A stretch of DNA of 33,243 nucleotides. It comes from Pseudomonadales bacterium. Lineage in GTDB: Bacteria > Pseudomonadota > Gammaproteobacteria > Pseudomonadales > Azotimanducaceae. The notes under the pieces were generated by a model that searched no databases, was not told where the DNA came from, and saw nothing but the letters and a program-made list of their open reading frames with translations. Of this stretch, positions 8,327 to 15,956 are shown piece by piece. The translations under genes were made by a program, and so were the position numbers. The stretch spans positions 1-33,243 of the forward strand of contig JASMJM010000069.1 of assembly GCA_030749725.1 (NCBI GenBank), in the 5' to 3' direction. The stretch's first letter is position 1. The number at the start of each line of letters is the position of its first letter.

Positions 8327-8420
8327 GCTGACGATCCCGCTGGATACTGTAGACTAGCAGCACGCAATGGTGCAGACAACTTCAGCAAGCAGGCCTGCGG
8401 GCGAAGCTGCTTTCACTTCT

Positions 8421-8568
8421 CTGTAGGCCAGAGGTTAAGACGACCACTTCACTGCAGGCCAGAGGTTAAGACGACCACTTCGTTGTAGGCCAGAGGTTAA
8501 GACGACCACTTCACTGTAGGCCAGAGGTCAAGACGACCACTTCACGGTAAGCCAGAGGTTAAGACGAC
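8421..8568. repeat. 31-bp tandem repeat array, about 4.8 copies
   Basis: Copies begin at 8421, 8452, 8483, 8514 and 8545; the last is cut after 24 bases. Each has a near-invariant core CAGAGGTTAAGACGACCACT and a few variable bases at the edges (CTGTA, CTGCA, TTGTA, CGGTA). There is no unique spacer, so it is not a CRISPR. The period is not a multiple of three and no frame runs through it, so it is not coding. 31 bases is close to three helical turns, so each core would face the same side of the DNA. The array fills most of the 420-base gap between the divergent oxidoreductase and lipoprotein genes. It could bind a protein cooperatively or be a variable-number repeat. Confidence 0.95.
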
Positions 8569-8746
8569 GTGGAACCCGGCCACTCGGTCGAGTTGGGGAG
8601 ATCCGAGGCCGAGTCTGGGAACGCAATACCGCCGGCAATCTGGCGAATACAAGGTGCTGGCAAAAAAAGTCGATCCCAAGTAGTATTTTGGCCGTTTGGC
8701 GTCTCGATTGGATATGTGAGTAGGTCGATAACCTGGAGTAGACAGG

Positions 8747-9070
8747 ATGGAGCGTTCAAAAACACTGCCGTCACTGCTGTTTGTTGCCGTGCTTTTGAGT
8801 GCCTGTACAGCAACACCCTTGAAGATTCAGGAACGCATCGTAGGAACCTGGCACGCCGATCTAGCAGGATTTCAGGTTGCATTTGAATATACGACCACCA
8901 CCGTCGCTATAGCACCCCATGCACCTGTGCCCTACAGCCTCGAAGGAGACCTGATCATCTTCCAATATCAGGATCCTGAGACACGACGAGTCGAGTTCTT
9001 ATCCAGCGATGTGATGGTTCAGACAGACGAGATGACCGGCATCAAACAAACCTTCAAACGGAAGATGTAA
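8747..9070 (+). CDS. Small predicted lipoprotein
   Basis: A 107-residue protein with a lipoprotein signal: positively charged start (MERSK), hydrophobic core (LLFVAVLL) and lipobox LLSAC with the lipidated Cys near residue 20. The mature part has the short pattern IVGTWHADLAGF, then VAFEYTTTTVAI and YSLEGDLIIFQY. This resembles small beta-rich lipocalin-like proteins that begin with IxGTW, but no family is assigned. A GGAG lies 8 bases before the ATG. It is likely anchored to the inner or outer membrane facing the periplasm. No functional link to its neighbours is evident: divergent to the flavoprotein and followed by a LexA-controlled repair pair with its own control region. Confidence 0.8.
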   Translation: MERSKTLPSLLFVAVLLSACTATPLKIQERIVGTWHADLAGFQVAFEYTTTTVAIAPHAPVPYSLEGDLIIFQYQDPETRRVEFLSSDVMVQTDEMTGIKQTFKRKM

Positions 9071-9220
9071 AACACTTGGCCGTTTGACTGGCTATCTTTT
9101 CTCTAGTCTCAGAACATAACTAGATCGTTGGTAAGCAACTTCTCAACCAGATGCTGAACTCGTGGTATCCGTTCGGATCGGGCTGTGGTGAAGCGGCATC
9201 TTCTTGCGGTCATGTCGTGC

Positions 9221-9240
9221 AACTGTACATATTTACAGTA
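9221..9240 (+). promoter_or_regulatory. LexA (SOS) box upstream of the FAN1-helicase pair
   Basis: AACTGTACATATTTACAGTA matches the E. coli-type LexA consensus at 17 of 20 positions, with a perfect CTGT-N8-ACAG core. It is 61 bases before the GTG start of the nuclease gene, a normal operator position. It predicts repression by LexA and induction by DNA damage. Confidence 0.8.
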
Positions 9241-9301
9241 CCATGATACAGTGTTTCCCATGACGCTCGCCAAACGCTCCCCCAGCACAGGCGGTTAAGC
9301 T

Positions 9302-10948
9302 GTGCCCGTACCTGTAGATCTGCCGGTTGGCTACTACCGCGACAATTTCCTTGCACTGTTGGATTTTGTGCGTGAGCAATACGCGGATATCCTGACGGCT
9401 GAAGAAACTGCGTATGCCGACAGGTTCATCGACCTCACGCTGGATGCACAACGTCTCTACGTTCGTCTGGTTTCCCGTCGCGGACCACTGTTTCGAAGTG
9501 ACAAGTTGCACTATGCCGAAATACTGGATCTCCCGTCAGCAGCTCGAGAGTTGCTGGCAGGGAATTTTGTCGACCATGGGAAGGACGAAGACGACAGTGT
9601 AATTCTGGCACTGTTGACCAAAGCCGATCTAGTAGCGTTGATAGGCGACAAGACAACAGCCATTGGTACTTTGCCGCGTTCTGATCTGTTGGATCGCGTT
9701 AATACGGCCGCTGTGGATATACGGCCGCAACTGCACTTTGAGATCTATCGACCGTTGATGATGGAGTATCTGCGACTCTATCGGTTGTTGTTTTTCGGTA
9801 ATCTGAGCCAGGACTTGACCCAATTCGTACTCACGGATCTAGGCCTGCTGAACTATGAAAAGTATGTAATTTCAGCGGACGCACGCCTGTTCAAACTTCG
9901 CGAAGTGGTAGACAAAACCCTGCTGTTGCATGAACTGAACGAAAGCAGCCATGCAGCAGTGGAGCAGAATGACCGGGAAGCGCTTCTTGAGATCGTTGCG
10001 CTGCTGCCGGATTCGGAACAGGAAACCACCCTGATCCGCCGCAAGAACCGCATCTTGAACCGAATTGGCAGGCAACTTGAACGCCAGCAGGATTACCCGA
10101 ATGCACTGCTTGTCTATGCGCAATCCTCCGCACCGCCGGCCCGGGAGCGAAGTGCGAGGATTCTCCGCAAGCTGGCGCTGTTGCCACAGTCCTACGCACT
10201 ATGCCAAAGCATACAGGGCGATCCTGCAGACGAAGCGGAACTGGAATTTGCCACACGCTTTATGCCCGGCCTACAGAAAAAGATCGGACTCGAGGTGAGC
10301 GAGGGATTGTCACCGGTACTGTTGGATGACAACAACAGCTTACTGGTTAGCCTGCCACATGACGAAGCAGTGCGGGTGGAAGAGAGTGTGCGTACCTACT
10401 ATGACAACCACGCCAGTCGCTGCTATTACGTTGAAAACCATCTGTTTCTGGGGCTGTTCGGTCTGGCATTCTGGGACATCATCTTTATGTCCGTGAAAGG
10501 GGCCTTCTTTAATCGTTACCAGAGCAGTCCCACCGATCTTTATACTCCTGCATTTCAATCCGCGCGGCAGACGGCGATCACGGATCGCCTCGCGGAGATG
10601 AAAAACTCTGACCGCTGGCTGGACGTTCTACACGAAACCTACGCAGAAAAGCTTGGAGTGGCCAACCGTTTCGTGCACTGGCAGGTCTTAAGCGAGGAGA
10701 TTCTGCAGTTATCACTGCAGCGAATTCCAGCAAGCCATCTCGCCCATGTGTTCGAGCGCCTGTTGTGGGATCTTCGCAACAACCGATCCGGGTTTCCGGA
10801 TCTGGTGTTGTTTCCTGACTGCGGGTCCTATCAGCTCCTGGAAGTCAAGGGTCCCGGTGATCGACTGCAGGACAACCAGAAACGGTGGATCCGTGCCTTC
10901 GAACGGTTCGGCATACCGTATCGCGTAGTGAACGTGGCATGGTCATGA
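9302..10948 (+). CDS. FAN1-type VRR-NUC structure-specific nuclease
   Basis: A 548-residue nuclease resembling bacterial FAN1, which cuts branched DNA and takes part in interstrand crosslink repair. The C-terminal VRR-NUC domain (about residues 440-548) has the PD-(D/E)XK core: Asp500 in GFPDLVLF, then Glu514 and Lys516 in LLEVKGPGDRLQDNQKRW. The N-terminal half begins YYRDNFLALLDFV and has FAN1-like helical segments (SRRGPLFRSDKLHYAEI). The start is a GTG at 9302: an in-frame TAA at 9296 excludes anything upstream, and AGGCGG lies 8 bases before it. A LexA box lies at 9221-9240. The stop overlaps the next gene's ATG (ATGA), so nuclease and helicase are translationally coupled. Family call is strong; activity in crosslink repair is inferred from homologues. 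Confidence 0.88.
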   Translation: MPVPVDLPVGYYRDNFLALLDFVREQYADILTAEETAYADRFIDLTLDAQRLYVRLVSRRGPLFRSDKLHYAEILDLPSAARELLAGNFVDHGKDEDDSVILALLTKADLVALIGDKTTAIGTLPRSDLLDRVNTAAVDIRPQLHFEIYRPLMMEYLRLYRLLFFGNLSQDLTQFVLTDLGLLNYEKYVISADARLFKLREVVDKTLLLHELNESSHAAVEQNDREALLEIVALLPDSEQETTLIRRKNRILNRIGRQLERQQDYPNALLVYAQSSAPPARERSARILRKLALLPQSYALCQSIQGDPADEAELEFATRFMPGLQKKIGLEVSEGLSPVLLDDNNSLLVSLPHDEAVRVEESVRTYYDNHASRCYYVENHLFLGLFGLAFWDIIFMSVKGAFFNRYQSSPTDLYTPAFQSARQTAITDRLAEMKNSDRWLDVLHETYAEKLGVANRFVHWQVLSEEILQLSLQRIPASHLAHVFERLLWDLRNNRSGFPDLVLFPDCGSYQLLEVKGPGDRLQDNQKRWIRAFERFGIPYRVVNVAWS

Positions 10949-13332
10949 ACGGTCAGGTCGACGATATTGCGGGAAAGGTGACCTACAAGGTTTCGGTCGG
11001 GAACCTGATCCAGCAGGTCTTAAGAAGTGGCGATCTAAATTTTCGATTCAGCCGAAGAGGAAGTGCCCTCGAGGGGATGGCTGGACATCGGCGCATCCAG
11101 AGAAGCCGACCGCCAGGCTATGAGTCTGAAGTAACCATCAAGGGGGTGTCTGAAACTGAGGACTTCAGGCTGGAGATTGGTGGCCGCATCGATGGCCTCT
11201 TCACCAATTCGCAACCTGTAATGATCGAGGAGATCAAGACCTTGCGGATTCCACTCTCAGAACTTGCCGATGTGAATCGGCTATTGCATTGGGGACAGGT
11301 GAAGATCTATGCGTATCTGTACGCTGCTCAACATGATCTTGCAGCGATGGTAGTGCAGCTGTGCTATCTCAATCTGGATGACGGCGAAATCACCGAACTG
11401 CAGCAGTGCTATTCGTTACCTGAGCTTGAGGAATTCTATCAGCATGTGGTGGAAGCCTATCTGGAGTGGCTGCAAACACAGTTTCGATGGAAAGTATGTC
11501 GCAATGCCTCCATTGCGGCATTGACGTTTCCCTATGGGGAGTACCGAGAAGGTCAACGAGAACTGGCTGTCAGTGCCTACCGCGCCATGCTGAGCGGGTC
11601 GCAACTTTATGCACAAGCTCCCACCGGCATCGGCAAAACCATGGCAACTCTCTTTCCGGCCATAAAGGCTTTGGGAGAGGGACTTCACGACCAGGTGTTC
11701 TATCTCACCGCCAAAACCGTCGGCCGAACGGTGGTGGAAAAAGCGTTGACTGAGCTGAACGGGAAGGGTCTACGGTTCAAAGCCATCACCCTCACTGCGA
11801 AAGAAAAGATTTGCTTTACTCCGGGTGCCCCCTGTGACGCTGAACACTGTATCTATGCGCGGGGCTATTATGACCGGAACAAACCTGCCGTGCAGGATAC
11901 ACTGGCTGGCTACGATCTCGTTACGAGGACGGTTATCGAAGCGCGAGCTGAACACCATCAGATCTGTCCGTTTGAGCTTTCATTGGATCTTTCACTTTGG
12001 ATGGATTGTATTATCTGTGACTACAATTACGTGTTCGACCCAACAGTTTATCTCAGGCGATTTTTCGATGAAGACGGCGGCAATTATGCTTTTCTGATCG
12101 ATGAAGCACACAATCTGGTCGACCGGGGCCGGGAGATGTTCTCCGCGGTGCTGGAGAAAGACAGCCTGATGACACTGAAGAGAGCCATTGCCGGTTCACT
12201 GCCACTGGTGGCAAAGAAACTGGAGAAAGTAAACAGGGCCTTTCTGGCAATCCTCAAGGACGGGCGTGAAGCCCTGCAGGAAGTTGGCCATTTGGTCTCT
12301 GAGAAGCCGCCTGACAATCTCATCAGAGCCTTAACAGATTTCTGCAAGCTTGCAGAGGGGTGGCTGGCAGAAAACGAAACTACGGCATTTCACGATGACT
12401 TACTGGAATTCTACTTTGACAGTTTGAGGTTCATCAGAACGGCCGAACTCTTTGATGACCACTTCGTGTCCCTGCTGCAGCCAGTCGGCTACAAAAGGAG
12501 GGTCTCGGTCAAGATCACGCTCTACTGCATCAATCCGGCCAGATTGCTGCGAGAGGGTCTTGAGCGCGGCAAGTCTACGATTCTCTTCTCCGCCACGCTG
12601 ACCCCTGACGATTACTATCGGACGCTGCTGGGTACAGCTGAGGATGCTCAATCGATCCGGTTGCCTTCGCCGTTCCCCAGTGAAAACCTGGGTGTATATG
12701 TTGTCCGTCGAATATCAACCACCTATCGACATAGACAATCCAGCTATGCACAAGTGGTGGATATGATCGCAGAGGTCACAACCAGCACTAAGGGGAATTT
12801 TCTGGTGTACTTTCCCTCCTATCGCTATCTGCAAGAGGTGGCGATTCGTTTCACAGAACGGTTTCCCGGTGTCGAGGTCCTGATGCAGACACCACAAATG
12901 GGTGAAGGGGCTCGAGAGGAGTTCCTCCACCAGTTGCAGCCTGATCGCACTGCAACCCTGGTGGGTTTTGCTGTGATGGGGGGAATATTCGGCGAGGGGA
13001 TTGATCTGGAAGGTCAGCGTCTGATCGGCGTGGTGGTCGTCAGCGTTGGATTACCACAATTGGGGATCGAAAATGACCTGATCATGGAGCACTTTGCCGA
13101 TTCCGGCTGTGGATTCGAGTTTGCATACCAGTATCCGGGAATGAATCGCGTACTGCAGACAGCGGGCAGGGTGATCCGCAGCAAGGAGGACAGGGGCGTC
13201 ATCTGTCTGATTGACGAGCGCTTTGCCCATTATCGATACCGAAAACTATACCCTGATGAGTGGACAGCCAACTTCGTGGACAGCCGTGATGAATTGGCGG
13301 GCGCATTGAGCCAGTTCTGGCATGCAGGATAG
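10945..13332 (+). CDS. Fe-S XPD/DinG-family helicase with N-terminal PD-(D/E)XK domain
   Basis: A 795-residue superfamily 2 DNA helicase. Residues about 1-190 form a nuclease-like domain with GGRIDGL at 79-84 and the Glu/Lys pair of IEEIKT at 95-98, matching the Cas4/AddB-type PD-(D/E)XK layout. Walker A is APTGIGKT at 225-232. An iron-sulfur domain follows with Cys290, 297, 302 and 341 as likely ligands. Walker B is IDEAHN at 386. The motif VI region QTAGRVIRSKEDRG is near the C-terminus. It is predicted to unwind 5'-3' with a 4Fe-4S cluster. I take ATG 10945, which overlaps the FAN1 stop (ATGA); ATG 10939 is an alternative. It probably works with the nuclease on the same substrate. An alternative reading is a DinG-like enzyme, but the N-terminal nuclease-like domain argues against simple DinG. 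Confidence 0.88.
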   Translation: MNGQVDDIAGKVTYKVSVGNLIQQVLRSGDLNFRFSRRGSALEGMAGHRRIQRSRPPGYESEVTIKGVSETEDFRLEIGGRIDGLFTNSQPVMIEEIKTLRIPLSELADVNRLLHWGQVKIYAYLYAAQHDLAAMVVQLCYLNLDDGEITELQQCYSLPELEEFYQHVVEAYLEWLQTQFRWKVCRNASIAALTFPYGEYREGQRELAVSAYRAMLSGSQLYAQAPTGIGKTMATLFPAIKALGEGLHDQVFYLTAKTVGRTVVEKALTELNGKGLRFKAITLTAKEKICFTPGAPCDAEHCIYARGYYDRNKPAVQDTLAGYDLVTRTVIEARAEHHQICPFELSLDLSLWMDCIICDYNYVFDPTVYLRRFFDEDGGNYAFLIDEAHNLVDRGREMFSAVLEKDSLMTLKRAIAGSLPLVAKKLEKVNRAFLAILKDGREALQEVGHLVSEKPPDNLIRALTDFCKLAEGWLAENETTAFHDDLLEFYFDSLRFIRTAELFDDHFVSLLQPVGYKRRVSVKITLYCINPARLLREGLERGKSTILFSATLTPDDYYRTLLGTAEDAQSIRLPSPFPSENLGVYVVRRISTTYRHRQSSYAQVVDMIAEVTTSTKGNFLVYFPSYRYLQEVAIRFTERFPGVEVLMQTPQMGEGAREEFLHQLQPDRTATLVGFAVMGGIFGEGIDLEGQRLIGVVVVSVGLPQLGIENDLIMEHFADSGCGFEFAYQYPGMNRVLQTAGRVIRSKEDRGVICLIDERFAHYRYRKLYPDEWTANFVDSRDELAGALSQFWHAG

Positions 13333-13810
13333 TACAATTGCGATAGCGATCGCTCTTCAGGCTGCTTTGCGGCATGCAGGCTGAGTTCGGGCCGATGTCA
13401 GCAACGTAGTCAATCTGAAGAGTGCCTTCCCTATGGTGGAGTCTGCTTGTCTATGGAAGCGGCTACACTAATATGACCCCGAAGCGATGCTGCATATGAA
13501 TTGTTGGCAATTCTAGAGAGTGTGGCAGCTATCCATTGGAACGTGCGCCTTTATATGGATGTTTTAGGGCAGTTTCCGTAGAACTTGACAGTCTTTGTAG
13601 CTGGATACGCGACTGCGTTCTCCCGATGCGCCCCCGCGAAAAACAAAAAAGTGATGCTCGTTACCATACAAACTCTGCCGAAATCGGCTGTTTTTCTTGC
13701 TGGCATCAACGGCGATGCGGATGCCGGTTGCGACTCGAAACGCTGCTGCGAGCACGGTTGGCGGGATACTGTTCTAAAACTACTGGATCTAGCCGTTCAT
13801 GGGCGATTTA

Positions 13811-13822
13811 ATTGGCGCCAAT
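13811..13822. promoter_or_regulatory. 12-bp perfect palindrome ATTGGCGCCAAT upstream of the cold-shock gene
   Basis: A complete 12-base dyad lies 124 bases before the cold-shock start, next to AT-rich DNA. It could be an operator; no known regulator is assigned. Confidence 0.35.
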
Positions 13823-13910
13823 CAACATTTTCCTTGTTGTTTTATAGCCATTGATAACTTGAATGTAGTAAGATTCGCCCAACCTTCGAGGGAGGTTAGC
13901 TTTTAGTACA

Positions 13911-13926
13911 GCCAATTCAGGTTGGC
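13911..13926 (+). promoter_or_regulatory. Hairpin in the cold-shock leader
   Basis: GCCAA-TTCAGG-TTGGC can pair just before the ribosome binding region (TAGGA, 5 bases before the ATG). An upstream AACCT/AGGTT pair occurs near 13881-13897. Cold-shock leaders often fold in a temperature-dependent way, which this resembles. Confidence 0.35.
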
Positions 13927-13946
13927 AACATGAGGAATTAGGATTT

Positions 13947-14159
13947 ATGTCAGGTGAAACAGTTTCCGGCACCGTCAAGTGGTTCGACGATGCAAAGGGG
14001 TTTGGGTTTATAGAACGTGAAGGCGAGAAGGATGTGTTTGTACATCACACTGCCATAAACGGTGAAGGCCGCAGATCACTATATGAAGGTCAGAAAGTCA
14101 CGATGGAAGTGACCCAAGGCCAGAAGGGTCCGCAGGCAGAAAACGTAACGCCCGCTTAA
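13947..14159 (+). CDS. Cold-shock-domain protein (CspA family)
   Basis: A 70-residue single cold-shock domain that binds single-stranded RNA or DNA and acts as an RNA chaperone in the cytoplasm. Both RNA-binding motifs are clear: RNP1 as KGFGFI at residues 17-22 and RNP2 as VFVHH at 30-34. [14 protein letters not shown] is typical. The C-terminal [10 protein letters not shown] is also family-standard. ATG 13947 has TAGGA a few bases upstream. The long upstream region with hairpins fits post-transcriptional control. Which Csp paralogue this is cannot be told, so no gene symbol is given. The gene seems monocistronic: 378 bases separate it from the next. Confidence 0.95.
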   Translation: MSGETVSGTVKWFDDAKGFGFIEREGEKDVFVHHTAINGEGRRSLYEGQKVTMEVTQGQKGPQAENVTPA

Positions 14160-14321
14160 TCAATTCATCGAACGGGTTTGGAAAGGCGCCCTGTTTTTGT
14201 TGCTGAGTCCATCAACCCGGTATCGATGATCCCAACATTACTCGATTGATTCTACCATTTCGAGTCATTGAAGGATTGAACTGGAAATCTTCCGGTCCAG
14301 TCGCGCAATTGCACGTCCCGT

Positions 14322-14366
14322 GATCACGCAAATTGCTCCGGCTTGCTATCCCAGCAAGCCGTGATC
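14322..14366. repeat. Strong hairpin, 9-bp stem, with outer arms
   Basis: CGGCTTGCT at 14339-14347 and AGCAAGCCG at 14353-14361 form a perfect 9-bp stem with a 5-base loop. Outer arms GATCAC (14322-14327) and GTGATC (14361-14366) can extend it after a bulge. No T-run follows, so it is not a standard terminator. It may be a repeat element or a processing site in the csp-phosphatase spacer. Confidence 0.6.
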
Positions 14367-14448
14367 TGCCAGTATCAAACTGTTAGGGCGCGTCCTGGTG
14401 GTCATGCATACTGATATGATCGGCTCGGCTGTCGAAGCGGGGGTTGGG

Positions 14449-14471
14449 GATCATCGGCGTGGCTGATGATC
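14449..14471. repeat. Hairpin upstream of the phosphatase-like gene
   Basis: GATCATC (14449-14455) and GATGATC (14465-14471) form a 7-bp perfect stem with loop GGCGTGGCT, 67 bases before the next start codon. It could be an operator or leader hairpin. Apart from this and the structure at 14322-14366, the 378-base gap shows nothing else recognisable. Confidence 0.5.
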
Positions 14472-14537
14472 GCGGTAGCGTGCGTGCTATTTCCTGCGCT
14501 CAGACCCTCGTTACACCCCCACTAAGGAGGCGAACAG

Positions 14538-15002
14538 ATGAGCAGTGACGTCATCTACAACTATAAGAAGGTGGATGAACTGGTCACGACGGCAGGTCAG
14601 CCTACCGAAGATCAGTTGAAGGCCGCCTATGCAGAGGGTCTGGGAGCTGTCGTCAATCTCGCAACCATCGACCCGAGATACTCACTGCCGGATGAAAGGG
14701 CCTTCGTCAAGGCGCAAGGGATTGACTATTATCATCTGCCGGTGGACTTTACCCAGCCAACCAGAGCAGACTTCCAAGCGTTCTGTAAGCTGATGGATGG
14801 ACTGCAAGGAAAGAAGGTTTTGATTCACTGTGCCGCCAACTACCGAGTGACAGCTTTCTATTCCCTGTATGCGATGGCAGAACTAAACTGGACTGCGGCT
14901 GTTGCTGACGACTTTATCGCTTCAATCTGGGAGCCATCGGAGTTCGAGGCCTGGGCTAACTTCATCCGTGATATCAGAGTTGACATCGGCGCCAAGAGCT
15001 GA
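14538..15002 (+). CDS. Dual-specificity/tyrosine-phosphatase-like protein with shortened P-loop
   Basis: A 154-residue protein of the bacterial DSP/beta-lactamase-hydrolase-like phosphatase group. The N-terminus (LVTTAGQPTEDQLKAA) matches the 'xSGQPx' segment that opens this family, followed by GLGAVVNL and YYHLPVDF. The P-loop region is VLIHCAANYRVTAF: Cys98 to Arg103. Classical phosphatases have C-x5-R; here only four residues separate Cys and Arg, so catalysis is uncertain, though this form recurs in the family as I know it. A strong AAGGAGG lies 7 bases before the ATG, suggesting high translation. Possible substrates are phosphoproteins or small phosphorylated or sulfur compounds; none is indicated by neighbours. 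Confidence 0.8.
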   Translation: MSSDVIYNYKKVDELVTTAGQPTEDQLKAAYAEGLGAVVNLATIDPRYSLPDERAFVKAQGIDYYHLPVDFTQPTRADFQAFCKLMDGLQGKKVLIHCAANYRVTAFYSLYAMAELNWTAAVADDFIASIWEPSEFEAWANFIRDIRVDIGAKS

Positions 15003-15059
15003 CTGTTAGACTACCTGTATCACGATCGTTGTCAGAACGCTGGCGTGTGGGTGCAGACG

Positions 15060-15326
15060 ATGAAGAAACTACCAAACGAAGCAAAGCTGCTGAAAGAGGC
15101 AATTCGAGTGGGCACTACCTACGCGGAGAAAAGGGGCGTGGTGCAGTTCGAACCCACCGATTCCTCCAAGAAGAGGATCGAGTATATCTATCGACTGTTG
15201 GTTCACGATCAACTGGTGCAACCGCTGGCCAAAGATCAGGAAGACGAACCCAATATGAAGCACAAATTGGTACTGTGGATCTCACGTACCTTGCCAGATG
15301 ACCATCCGTTGACTAAGACCAGGTAG
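15060..15326 (+). CDS. Small conserved protein (DUF5062-like)
   Basis: An 88-residue soluble, basic protein beginning MKKLPNEAKLLKEAI. Segments IEYIYRLLVHDQLVQPLA and MKHKLVLWISRTLP are the kind of helical pattern I associate with DUF5062 in marine gammaproteobacteria. That match is from memory and not checked. The function of that family is unknown. I prefer ATG 15060 to GTG 15045 because the protein then opens with MKKL as in relatives; neither has a strong ribosome binding site. It follows the phosphatase-like gene by 57 bases on the same strand and may be in its operon. Confidence 0.65.
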   Translation: MKKLPNEAKLLKEAIRVGTTYAEKRGVVQFEPTDSSKKRIEYIYRLLVHDQLVQPLAKDQEDEPNMKHKLVLWISRTLPDDHPLTKTR

Positions 15327-15377
15327 AAAGCTCGGCCGCAGGTCTGACGTCACCGATTGCATCCAAGCCCGGTCGCA

Positions 15378-15818
15378 TCAGTGGCGATATCGCCTGCCAT
15401 ATACACCATGTCTTGAGTGGTGCCGGTGATTTGCCTGCAGGACCAAGGGGGTAGCGATGGCTAGTCCAAGCAGAAGATTGTGCACTTGGTCGTCATGCCC
15501 ATGGTGGTGATGGCTGCCTCGATGTCGGCTGGCATGATCTGAGTATTCGCTTACATAGACAGGATACTGGTTCCTTCGGTGTCGGCTTACGCGACTTGGG
15601 TACCTTACGTAGCGAGTGTCACCGTCGCGATGGTGGACCACCCGAGTCCTGATGACCACCCTTGCGTGAGCATCGTGGCGATCGTCGTTGTGGCTACGGA
15701 TCCGATAGGTTCCATGGCGATGGCGGTCATGGCCGCCGTCTCGACCGTCGGCGTAGAGCTGCTCGACCGGGACGATCAGCAATAGAATTGCCATCAGACT
15801 GAACGCTGTCTCTTTCAT
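15378..15818 (-). CDS. Exported histidine-rich protein
   Basis: A 146-residue protein with a signal peptide (hydrophobic LMAILLLIVPV, likely cleavage after LYA at residue 23). The mature chain contains 22 His in about 123 residues, together with many Arg, Asp and Tyr, including HHHHGHDD near the middle. A short hydrophobic segment (LLLGLAIATPLVL) lies near residues 114-126, followed by another His/Arg-rich end. The composition suggests binding of nickel, zinc, copper or cobalt in the periplasm or at a membrane, or a structural role. No domain family is recognised. GGAG lies 8 bases before the ATG. Low-complexity composition makes homology unreliable. It stands alone, transcribed away from the gene at 15060. 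Confidence 0.75.
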   Translation of the reverse strand: MKETAFSLMAILLLIVPVEQLYADGRDGGHDRHRHGTYRIRSHNDDRHDAHARVVIRTRVVHHRDGDTRYVRYPSRVSRHRRNQYPVYVSEYSDHASRHRGSHHHHGHDDQVHNLLLGLAIATPLVLQANHRHHSRHGVYGRRYRH

Positions 15819-15956
15819 CGTTTGCGCTCCGTTTTAGGATGCATCTTAATGTAGCCCAATTCAACTGAATGAGACCTGAATGGAAACGCTGCATCACCGG
15901 AAGGGGTGTCGGCCGATGAGTACTAACATCTGATCAGGGGGGAGTGGAAGTCCGAG

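Larger units (their letters stand above)
13333..13946. other. 614-base intergenic region upstream of the cold-shock gene
   Basis: Open frames near 13536-13854 lack ribosome binding sites and family resemblance and are not called. Short structures are present: a perfect 10-base palindrome AGCGATCGCT at 13345, a 12-base palindrome at 13811-13822 and a hairpin at 13911-13926. A direct repeat GGCATGCAGG occurs at about 13319 and 13371. The long AT-richer stretch just before the cold-shock gene probably holds its promoter and leader. No clear terminator follows the helicase. Confidence 0.5.

Noticed and set aside
8421-8568. CRISPR array
   Set aside because: Repeats are directly adjacent with no unique spacers and no cas genes are nearby.
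13345-13354. AGCGATCGCT, resembling the cyanobacterial HIP1 octamer
   Set aside because: Single occurrence noticed, no other cyanobacterial features; chance palindrome.
13536-13854. Overlapping 90-residue frames upstream of the cold-shock gene
   Set aside because: Two overlapping frames with no start signal or domain; region looks like leader/regulatory DNA.
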